This document shows, in pieces, positions 1 to 27,747 of a DNA stretch of 64,000 nt. Within the stretch, counting starts at the first letter, position 1, and each line of letters begins with the position of its first letter. A program made the translations under genes and the position numbers. Source of the DNA: Lycocorax pyrrhopterus obiensis (Eukaryota > Chordata > Aves > Passeriformes > Paradisaeidae); the NCBI GenBank assembly GCA_014706295.1, contig JACSVZ010000007.1:866800-930799 (forward strand), in the 5' to 3' direction. The notes below the pieces were generated by a model. It made no database searches and was not told where the DNA came from. It was given only the letters and a program-made list of their open reading frames with translations.

Positions 1-3000
1 TAACACACAACAGATCTCCTCCAAGCCCCAGTGGCGACGGGATTCCTTCCTGTGGGATACGGATGATCCTCTGCTGCCATCCACAGAAGCTGGAGCACAG
101 TGGGAGAGTCCTCGATCTTGGCTGTTATTTCTGGTTGTTGAGAAAGCTCATTTCAGACACTGGCAGCAGTTGTAGACACACACTCTCTTTCTACTGGACT
201 CATCCAAACATGGAACAAAGACATGTTCCAATGTTTTCCAGTTGTAATTACCACACAGCAGCCTGCCCTGGTGGGCAGAAGGCATTTATCTTCCTGCTTG
301 CTTGGGAATCTCAGGTCTTAGCAGTATAACAGGGAGAGGTAATGGTAACTTCCATGGGGAAGTTGCACAGCTCTTCTGTGAGCCTTGGCTTTCTGATGAG
401 TGTGTCAAGTGCTTTCCAGCCATCAATCCAGTGCCAGAAAGGCAGGGATGATGGGAAGCAAGGGGGAAGGAGATGGCCAGGCATTAACAGTTATTCCTGA
501 GGAGCAGAGTTCTGCTTTCATGTGAAGAGCGGCCAGGAGATGATCCCAGAGAGTGCCTGGAGCACTGGTAGCACTGAAACAGGGGTTGCCTGAGGAGGCA
601 GAGCTTCAGGTGCTGTGGAGTTACTGCAGGATATCACTTGGCTCTGGGTGGCTTTGGGAGGGAGGTGCATGGCTCCAAAGGCTTGCCTGGTGTGTAACTG
701 CTTCCTCTTCCCAGAGACTGTGACAATGGCAGGACTCCCAAAGACTCTGGGATACTTGCAGGAGTTTATGCAGTCCTCATTAAGTGGAGGCATCCCAGCA
801 ACTAGGGCAGGCACCAGGACAACCTCCACACGTGGACTGTGCTGTGGAGCACACCTGTACCTGTACCTGCTGCTCCTGTGATCAGCTCTCTGCTAATCCC
901 TGCCAAGCAGCGGAGCTGCAGAACAGGCCTGAGCCAGGAAGCTGCTGGCAGGAGCTGAGGGTGTTGGTTATGTAAACATCTTTGCCACTAAGACCTGTGT
1001 AAGTGATTACAGAAAAGAGGAAACAGTTTGAGCAGATTTGCATGTTTACCTGGCTCCTTCTCCAGGTCAGGGAAGATGAGTGTTCCCAGCAGGCACAGCG
1101 ATGGAGCAGCCAGTAAAAACCACATGAGCTATCTTCTTATCTTGGTGAGGGTGATGGGTTCTTCCTAAAACTTTCAGGGTGTCACTGCCTTGGTATCAAA
1201 ACATCTCTTTTCTTGCAGTATTTTCTGTGTGCCTGTGATGCAGCTCCTCTAATGAGAGACCAGACCTCCACCCTTTCCAAATTTCCCCTGGCTCTCTGTG
1301 AATGCATGTCAGCTTATTTGCAGCAGGATTCAGGATTAGTCTTTCTTAGAATGTTACAGCTTTAGTGGAAATAGATGTTATTCTGGGCCTGGCTGATGTC
1401 TGAGCCACACAATGTACCAGCGAGGTGAGACAGGCCAGCAGTGACAAACCAGTGCTTAGGGGTTTATTTTCAGAGACCAGTAACTGGGGAGAGGTGCCTT
1501 GGAATTTTAGGCCCTCATAATGTTGCAGGTGGATGATCAGACCTGCTCCTCATGTCTGAAGAACCTTGACCTCAATGATTTAAGTTAAGAAAGAACATCA
1601 GGGCAGGCATGAGGGGCCTCTGTCTTATGTCCCGCTCCCACTCCTTCCTCTCCCCTTGCAGGCTGTGTTGTGTCTTCTGGGGACTGTGACAGTTGTCACA
1701 ACTCATGACAGAAGGCCCCAAGTCAGCTTCTGGTGGACATGGGGACAATCCTTTGGTTCTGATGCTGGACTTTGCCCACTGGCAAGGACTATTCCTCTTC
1801 CAGCTGGTGTCACAGCCCTCTCACTCCATGCCATGTCCTTGAGCCACGGCCGCACTGAGGCAGATGCTTGTTCAAAGTCCAGCCAGGCATCTCCTAATTC
1901 CCTTTCAGGCTCCTGCTGTTCCCTGCACGTGGCAGGACTGAGACAAGAGCTGGCATCAGAGGAAATAGGACTAAAACCTTTGGCTTTGTCCTGGCTCCTG
2001 CCCTCAGGAGCTCTTCTGGCATCAGGCTGCTTTAGAAGGCAGTTTTCCTCACAAATCAGCTGTGCTTAGGAATAAGGATACCAGAGTGGGATGACTAGGA
2101 AGGCAGCTGCAAGGGTGTTCAAGAAGTCAAGTCTGTGTCCTGCCATCCACCAACCTATGAAATCTTCTGCATTGTATTCTGTAGAAGTGGAGAACCCAAA
2201 GAGCCGCTGAAAGTGGAGTTGCTCCGGAGCACTTCTTAAAGGAAGCTTGAGCTGTTTGTGATCCCTAAATCTTTACACTGTGTACCTTGATGGGCTAATT
2301 TGCTGCAGTCTCCTGGAATTAGGTACTCCTTAATCACATGGCCTAGCAAAGCCTCTAATCTAAAGTCACTCTCCCATCAGAGGGGTCCTTGGCACGCTTT
2401 GCCAAGGTGGGCAGGCGACAAACATCATAGAACGGGAAGTTCTCTCCTAGCACCTTCCCCAAAGCCAGTCTTGGGGGTTGGTGGGGAAAGTGAAGAGTTT
2501 ATAGCATTTTCCAAGGGCCCAACTTTAATCTCACATACTCCAAAGGTGCTGCAGCCTGAGAGCCCTCGTCCTTTCCAGAATCAATTAGTTCCCCCAAATC
2601 ACAAATAGGTTTGGAAAACTGTAGCCCAAAATCAAATTTTCTCTTTCATAAGCTGAACTGGACTTGTCAAGATCCCAGTGAGCTTGGCAGAAATTTGTTT
2701 TTTGATGATTCAGGTCCCAAATTCAGTTTGGGGTGGCTGCTCTGTGCTAGAGAAGAGGCTGAATGAAGCACTCAGGTCTGAATCCAGAGCTCCCCTGGAG
2801 GTATCTCAAGGAGATGCTGTACAGAAATAGCCAAACAGTTACTTCAGAGACTCCTTTGGCTTTACAGCTCCTCTAATCATAATCCTGTGCTTGACATCAT
2901 TACTGGCTGATATTAATCCCTGCAGAGCTGCCTGCCCTGTTGCTGGCAGGGGCTGGGGTTCGGCACTTTCCCAGCGTTCCGTGGAGTGCGTTCCCCATGT

Positions 3001-3145
3001 GGCTTCACTCTGTGCTGGGATGAATGAAACCAGACCAGTACAGGAACAAATCCATACCTGCTTCCTGAAACCTGCAACATTAGAGGGCAGCAACATTAGA
3101 CTCTATGAGCACTGGCTGACTATTGCTATAGAGAAAAAAGTTCCT

Positions 3146-3185
<40 letters not shown>

Positions 3186-3834
3186 TTTTTATAATGTTTA
3201 TGTAGCGCGTTGTCAATAGATAAAACTATAAAGTAAATTACATATATTAGATGATGCACATTATCTATAGATAAACATTCATAGTAAATGATATATATAT
3301 TGCCTGCCAGGATGGAGCAGTTGTGTAGCACAGGGAAACCATTCACATCATCTGCAAACAGGGGGTTGGAGCAGTTGGGACACAGAAGTGGAAGAGGAGT
3401 TTTGTGCTCTGTCTCTTGCTTGCTTGGGGACTGAGCTCAGGGTGCTGTGCAGCCGACACTGCCTTGTTGGGGAGATCTTGGGGTGCTGAACTGGGGGCTT
3501 TGAGGAGTTTGGGGGTTCCTGCCCTCACCCAAGGCAGCACAATGTCCTGTGTCCATGTCTCTGCCCAGCATGACTCACTAGGCTGTGCTGATGGTCTGAG
3601 GGCTGAGTTCTCCAGTCAGGCCAGAACCACAAGCCCTGAGCAGGCTGTGGACTCCGTGTGACTTCTGCTGCTGCGCTGGGAGGGATGCTGCGCATCGTGC
3701 CATGGGAGAAGCACTCAGCTTTGGGCTGCTTGTTCGGAGGAAACATGAGTGGCTGAGGCACCCAGGCATGGCCACGTTCCTGTCATTTTAAAGGACACAG
3801 CATCTCCTGACCCCAGGGATCTTTTCAGTTCCAG
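1..3834 (+). other. DRD4: DRD4 intron 1 (3' part)
   Basis: No coding exon is recognised here. In particular there is no TM1/TM2-type exon, so DRD4 exon 1 is outside the window. The stretch holds an (AT)n microsatellite at 3149-3182 followed by an AT-rich segment to about 3300. Short open frames throughout show no family resemblance. Confidence 0.8.
3149..3182. repeat. (AT)17 microsatellite
   Basis: An uninterrupted AT dinucleotide run of about 34 bp in DRD4 intron 1. It is followed by an AT-rich stretch with a second short AT run near 3291-3300 and a perfect 14-bp palindrome (TTATCTATAGATAA) at 3261-3274. It is likely length-polymorphic. Confidence 0.97.
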
Positions 3835-3941
3835 GGAGGAGTGTGGTCCCTCAGCACGGTGCTGTGTGATGCCCTGATGACCATGGACGTGATGCTATGC
3901 ACGGCCTCCATCTTCAACCTGTGTGCTATCAGCGTGGATCG
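3835..3941 (+). CDS. DRD4: DRD4 coding exon 2 (TM3)
   Basis: The acceptor is TTCCAG before 3835 and the donor is gtgagt from 3942. The 107-nt exon starts in phase 0 and ends after two bases of the Arg codon of DRF. It encodes [15 protein letters not shown] onward through TM3. Confidence 0.95.
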
Positions 3942-5450
3942 GTGAGTGGCTCCCTGCTCTGGCTGTGCCTGGCCAGCACATTGGTTCCACAGGCCCTTGC
4001 CAGAGTCCCAAGATGGGAGGATCCTGCTGTCCCCTAAGGAGGGTGTTCTGCCCTAATGTCCTCCACCACTAGGTTTGTGTCCCATCAGTGGTGGCCATGC
4101 TGAAAGCTCGTTGTGTGACGAGCCAGAGCTGTCCCTTGGCTGTTCTGGTTGCAGCCCAGGCTTCGGCTGTGTAAAGTAGATTAATGGGGGGAGGACAGTG
4201 ACAAGGAGCTTGGGGCCCCTCGGGTTACATTACCAACGGTGCCGCCACCACACCAGGACTGACTCACCCAGGGCTGTGTTGGCAGGTTCATTGCTGTTCA
4301 AATCCCGCTCAACTACAACCGGCGACAGATCGACCTGCGGCAGCTGATCCTTTTATCTACCACCTGGATACTCGCCTTTGCTGTGGCATCCCCAGTCATA
4401 TTTGGCCTCAACAACGTCCCAGACCGCGACCCCAGCTTGTGCCAGCTGGAGGATGACAACTACATCGTGTATTCCTCCATCTGCTCCTTCTTCATCCCAT
4501 GCCCCGTCATGCTGGTGCTGTACTGTGGCATGTTCCAAGGACTCAAGCGCTGGGAAGAAGCCCGGAAGGCCAAGCTGAGGGGCTGCATCTATGGAGCCAA
4601 CAGGAAGCTGTATCACCCCCCAACCTTGGTGGAGAGAGAGCAGACCGGGCTGGGGCCACTGGAGTGCAGCCCCTACACCCGTGCCGGGCTCCCTGGGGAG
4701 TGTGGGATGAACAATGGGATCCAGACTGTGTCCTACCCACACCTCAGGTACCCGCACCCAGGGCACGGGCGCAAACGGGCCAAGATCAACGGCCGGGAGC
4801 GCAAGGCCATGCGAGTGCTGCCGGTTGTCGTTGGTGAGTGGCTGTCAGGGATGGCTGGGGAGGTTGGGAAATGTGCCACCTTGTCCCACCACAGCGCTCA
4901 GACTGACAGGACCTGGGTGAATCCAGAGCAGTGCCAAAAACCACCACCCTTGGGAAAGAACACATGCAGTGTTTATAACCCAACCTCCCTTCAAGGCAAA
5001 CCTGTGACTCCCAATATCTTATATTCAAAGCCAGAGCGAGACTAACTTAAGACTTTTCACCAATGGTTAGGACAGGAAAGACATCCCAGTTTTTTGTCAG
5101 GGCGTAAGCCCAGCTCCACATGTCAGCACAGCTGCTGCCTTTTCCCTGAGTGCCTGAGCTGTGTCTGTCTTGTTTGGCTCAGGCTTTGTTAAATTAAACC
5201 CTTTTAAACATTCATATCACCTTTTCTGTTTATTGTCCTCCTGGCAGGTGCTTTCCTCTTCTGCTGGACACCTTTTTTTGTGGTGCACATTACCAGGGCT
5301 CTCTGCAAGTCCTGCTCCATCCCCCCTCAAGTCACCAGCACTGTCACTTGGCTGGGCTACGTCAACAGTGCTCTCAACCCCATCATTTACACCGTGTTCA
5401 ATGCCGAGTTCAGGAACTTCTTCCGCAAAGTCTTGCAGCTCTTCTGCTGA
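3835..5450 (+). CDS. DRD4: Dopamine receptor D4, coding exons 2-4 (5'-partial)
   Basis: Gi-coupled class A GPCR for dopamine at the plasma membrane. Joined exons 3835-3941, 4286-4833 and 5248-5450 encode the last 285 residues in one frame across GT-AG introns. Visible landmarks: TM3 with the amine-binding Asp (MTMDVMLC) ending in the DRF variant of the DRY motif, also typical of mammalian D4; ECL2 with [19 protein letters not shown]5 serines and [24 protein letters not shown] at the ICL3/TM6 junction; CWTPFF in TM6; NPIIYTVFN in TM7; and a terminal Cys, the usual palmitoylation site. Exon 1 (N-terminus, TM1, TM2) is not in the window and must lie upstream. ICL3 lacks the 16-residue proline-rich repeats of the primate receptor. 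D2/D3 are excluded by the short ICL3 and the D4-like exon layout. Homology is recognised from memory of the human protein. Confidence 0.97.
4286..4833 (+). CDS. DRD4: DRD4 coding exon 3 (TM4, TM5, third intracellular loop)
   Basis: The acceptor is TTGGCAG before 4286 and the donor is gtgagt from 4834. The 548-nt exon completes the Arg codon and encodes TM4, ECL2, TM5 and the whole ICL3 up to the start of TM6. This is the exon typed in bird personality work (the synonymous SNP830 of great tit); that is outside knowledge, and the allele here cannot be assigned without alignment. Confidence 0.96.
5248..5450 (+). CDS. DRD4: DRD4 coding exon 4 (TM6-TM7, C-terminus)
   Basis: The acceptor CTCCTGGCAG follows a pyrimidine-rich tract. 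The exon completes the split Gly codon, carries [11 protein letters not shown] and [16 protein letters not shown], and ends in ...LQLFC then TGA at 5448-5450. Confidence 0.96.
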
Positions 5451-5512
5451 GCCCTCTGTGCAGGAGGAACCACCGGGCAGGAGGAATCACTGGGTGATTT
5501 TTTGTATAGTTC

Positions 5513-5518
5513 ATTAAA
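5513..5518 (+). terminator. DRD4: DRD4 polyadenylation signal ATTAAA
   Basis: ATTAAA lies 63 nt after the stop codon, with a GT-rich stretch (gtctgctgtctttgttgg) about 15-30 nt downstream. This gives a very short 3' UTR of roughly 85 nt. The hexamer is a variant of AATAAA, and no competing AATAAA is seen nearby. Confidence 0.7.
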
Positions 5519-5535
5519 GATCTATTTCTGCCTCT

Positions 5536-7640
5536 GGTCTGCTGTCTTTGTTGGGGATGAGGGGAGGATGAGGAGAGCTAGCAGCGGAAGGAAGGGGCTG
5601 CCCAGGTCCTTGTAGTAAGGTGTTACAGGTGAGGGCCAGTGGATGCAGCTTGGATCCTCTACCCACTGGAAACTGCAAGTGTAGCCACTTCTTTAACACT
5701 TGGTGCTTGAGGTAAGCAGGGATAATAATAGTAATTTCTAATATTCTGGCTTCTGGGGTGGTATTAAACAGGGCTGTGAGATGACATGGACACAAGTCTG
5801 GGGGAAAAAAGGCTGTTAAGCTAATTTCCCAGATGTCCACATACCAGACAAGGGTACCATGCTCATTTCCAGATGTCCGTATGCCAGGTGAGGGTGAATC
5901 TACCTATGCAATCTCCTTTCCCCTTATCCTTGATAATTTTAAACCCAAAACCTGATTTCACTCATGTTTAACAAGGGTCTTACAAAGGCACCATAATGTT
6001 ATTGCTGGTGCTCCAGAATTTCCTGTGAAGCCACATGATTCCTGCCAGGAACCATTTCCAGCCTCAGGAAAAATTCCTTCATACTTTTAGGTGAGCCTGC
6101 ATGCAGCGACAGCCACAGCAGCCAGTGGGATAGGTGATGCTCGTCGCTGAGGCTCGGAGGGGACAAAAAGAATATTGCAGAAAATTAGTCTTCCAAGTAA
6201 TGATTTTTTATGGGATTGTTGCTTTCCAGGAGGGAATTTGCTTGGGAGCAGAATGGAAAAGGGATGTCTTGAGTGTTCCTTTAACTAAAAATAGCAAATG
6301 CTCAATTTCCTATCAGCAAACAGACCAAATTCCAACATGATTGTATTGCGCATTTCTGAGCTGTCACTTGCTGGGTTGGGGCACGGCTGCCCCAGGTACC
6401 AGGGCACTCTGAGCTTTCTCAGGTCCCAGAGAGCCTTAATGACAGCTGAGTCACACCTACTGTTCTGTCATTCAGGGAAGCTGCCCCACGCCCTTACAGA
6501 TTTCCTCCTCTTAAAAGGTGCAGTAAAGCCAGAATTCAGTGACTGAGGCTTGGCTATACCTGGCCACAAGCTACTGGTTACGGACAGCGGGGGACTCAGC
6601 TGCTGCCCAGTCACCTACACAAGCAGGAGGCCTGGCAAACTAGTGCCCAGTGCCCAGCTCACCTGTCCATGGAGCTGTGCTTGTCCTGAATCCTGGCAGA
6701 GCCCCACTGCTCACACCAGCCAGGCTGGACACGGAGGGCTCTGGGGAGTGAAGCAATAGAAATAATTTCCAACCAGAAGCTGCATTTGACGCTGGAAGTG
6801 CAGCTTTAGCACTCCAGAGGTGCTATTTTGGAGCTGTCTTTGCTGCATCCGAATGCGGGATGCAAGAAACCTTGTAAAAATGAGCTGTGTTACTGTGGGC
6901 TCAATTAAGACTGTCTTCTCAATTAACTAACTGTCTCCAAGTTCTATACAATAGGCAATCAGCATTTAACTGTGAGCAGAAACCATTGCCAACACTCAGG
7001 TATTACTTTGGGAAGCAGGAGTGAGCATTCTGCTATGGGGATGGAAGGAGTTGCCTGTTGTTTCCTTCCCAGGAGTATCACAGATAATTTCTGTTCCCAT
7101 CCTGCCTCAGCTCCTGCTTGGCTTTCACTGGATGCACAGTTCCTTCTGGAGGAGCTGCATGCTGTGGCCACCAGCTCCTCGCCCTCGATGGCACTGCAGT
7201 GCTGCCCCCCGGGCCTGCTCAGCTCTGTGTTATGAGGAATAACTTTTCCCAGGAAACAGCCAGGAAGCGACACTCACCACCTGCCACCGACTGTGGGAGC
7301 CCTGTCATCTCCCTCCATGGGACGCATGTTTGCAGTGAACGAAGCAAGTAACTCCCTCATGGTCAGCACATCTCTAATTAGCAGCTCCTACAGTCAGGGA
7401 CAGGACAGCCCCATATGCATGTGTGCTCACCTTGGGCTTGATCCCATCTGATTCTGGTCAGCTGGATGCTATGAGTGACATTCCAGGCATGCCGTGGAAT
7501 AAGGCTGTGCTTCCCTGTGGAGAAAACACCTCCCAGGTAGACAGGGAGTACAGACACATGTGTACCTGTTGGTGCACCCACCTGTGCAGTTACCTGTACC
7601 CCGAAGTGCTGCCCTGGGAATTAAAGGGAACCGCTGGGCA
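5536..7640. other. Intergenic region between the convergent 3' ends of DRD4 and DEAF1
   Basis: No coding feature can be supported. An imperfect tandem duplication of roughly 40 bp (unit with AGATGTCC and CAT/TATxCCAG) lies at about 5819-5897. The longest open frames, near 7000-7250 on both strands, look like chance. Confidence 0.7.
5819..5897. repeat. Imperfect tandem duplication, about 40-bp unit, two copies
   Basis: The segment beginning CTAATTTCCCAGATGTCC is followed by a second copy beginning CTCATTTCCAGATGTCC. Both continue into CCAG(A/G)..AGGGT. The copies differ by several substitutions and a small indel. Confidence 0.6.
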
Positions 7641-7660
7641 CATTCGTGCTTTCACCGCAT

Positions 7661-7666
7661 TTTATT
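7661..7666 (-). terminator. DEAF1: DEAF1 polyadenylation signal AATAAA
   Basis: TTTATT on the + strand reads AATAAA on the DEAF1 strand, about 550 nt downstream of the DEAF1 stop codon. It is the first clear AATAAA in that direction. The DEAF1 3' UTR would then run from 8216 to about 7640. Confidence 0.55.
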
Positions 7667-8216
7667 TAACAACATGTTATTTTTCAACTATATTTAAGTG
7701 GAGAAGCTCCAGTGTGTTCCAAATTTGCCCAGCACAGAAGGAACACAAGAAAAACAAAAATCCTTTCAATGCCAAACTAAGAACTTGTACTGATTTTGTC
7801 AAGGCAATTAAATAAACCAAACAAAGATTCGTTAATGAGAGGTAGGGAGGCCCCGGTAGGAGGAAGCGCTGGCAGATCTCCTTGCAGCACCTGCTTTAGA
7901 TCCATCTCAAGAGAGATGAGGAGTCTGCTGTAATCCACATGGTGGAGGATCCAGTCAGGCAAAGGCAAAGCCTCCCAAAGCCAGTCGGGGCCAGGACGGA
8001 AGGGAAAGGGTTCCAAATGAAGTTTTCACAGTTTCTGTATTATCCAAAGCTTTGGAAGGGGATTGGGAGTAGACAAATGCTGTCACAGTATCAAAAAGTC
8101 AATGAAAAATGAGTCTGCTAGTGAGGAGAGCGCTGTTGGCACAGGACACACCGTTCCCGCCGGTCGCCGATCCAGCCGGCCCCGCGTGTCCATGAACAGC
8201 TGTGGAGGTAGAACGC

Positions 8217-27114
<18,898 letters not shown>

Positions 27115-27240
27115 GCGCGGGGCCGGGGGTGGCCGAGCCCGCCCCGCCGCCCCCCCGGGCGCGCCTGAGGGGGGTCCTGCGGGCAGGGGGGGGCCGGCGA
27201 GACGAGCGGCGCCGAGTCTGCCCGAGCGCTGACGAGCCGG

Positions 27241-27650
27241 TTCGGGGCCTTCCGACCGACTTCCGATGAGGCCCGAAGCGGCCCGAGCCGCTCGGCCCCC
27301 GTGCGAAGGCGGCCGGCGCGCGCGCTCCCTGCCGGCTGGCCAATAGGGCGCGGCCGAGTCCGCGCGGCGCGGCCCGAAGCGGTACCTGACGGATCGGGTG
27401 AGACCCGAGCCCGCCCGAACGCGGCCGAGTCCCCGAGCGGTGCGGCCCGGCGAGGCGAAGAGTCCCGAGCGCGCTCGAGCCGTTTCCGATCTCTGCCGAA
27501 GGCGGTTGCGAGGAGCGCCGATGTGTGCCGAGTCCTCTCCGATCGCACCCGAGCTCCGCTCGCCGGCCCGAACGGAGACGCCCGAACGGGCAGCGCCCGA
27601 ATCTGCCCGAAAGCGACCGAACCGGGCCGAACGCTCCGATCGCGCCCGAA
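27241..27650 (-). promoter_or_regulatory. Array of TTCG (CGAA) motifs, candidate DEAF1 autoregulatory sites
   Basis: Read on the DEAF1 strand, 13 TTCG tetramers, mostly TTCGGG or TTCGGC, start at + coordinates 27274, 27304, 27375, 27416, 27456, 27497, 27569, 27583, 27598, 27608, 27618, 27628 and 27647. One more TTCG at 27241 is in the opposite orientation. Four consecutive copies are exactly 10 bp apart. DEAF1 proteins bind paired TTCG half-sites, and human DEAF1 represses its own promoter (established). Occupancy here is inferred. Confidence 0.6.
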
Positions 27651-27724
27651 GGCGGGTTGGGCGGGGCGAGCGGCCGCGCGCGGGCTGCCGGGACGGCGGA
27701 GGACCGGCGGGCGGGGCGGGGCGC

Positions 27725-27735
27725 CAAGATGGCGG
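27725..27735 (+). promoter_or_regulatory. YY1-type motif overlapping the TMEM80 start codon
   Basis: CAAGATGGCGG matches the YY1 consensus AANATGGCGG. The motif includes the ATG at 27729, an arrangement known from TATA-less promoters where YY1 sits just downstream of the start site. Confidence 0.55.
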
Positions 27736-27747
27736 TGCCGAGCCGAG
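27729..27747 (+). CDS. TMEM80: TMEM80 coding exon 1
   Basis: 19 nt encoding MAVPSR plus one base, donor gtgagc. The human protein starts MAAPRR. The start codon sits directly after GC boxes. Confidence 0.8.

Noticed and set aside
2891..3346. Frames ending in or containing a YIYIYI run on both strands
   Set aside because: Translation of the (AT)n microsatellite.
1..3834. Search for DRD4 exon 1 (N-terminus, TM1, TM2)
   Set aside because: No frame with the NS..V / LAAADLLL-type TM1-TM2 pattern or a matching phase-0 donor was found. It must lie upstream of the window.
4353..4766. 137-codon minus-strand frame over DRD4 exon 3
   Set aside because: A shadow of the real DRD4 exon on the opposite strand.
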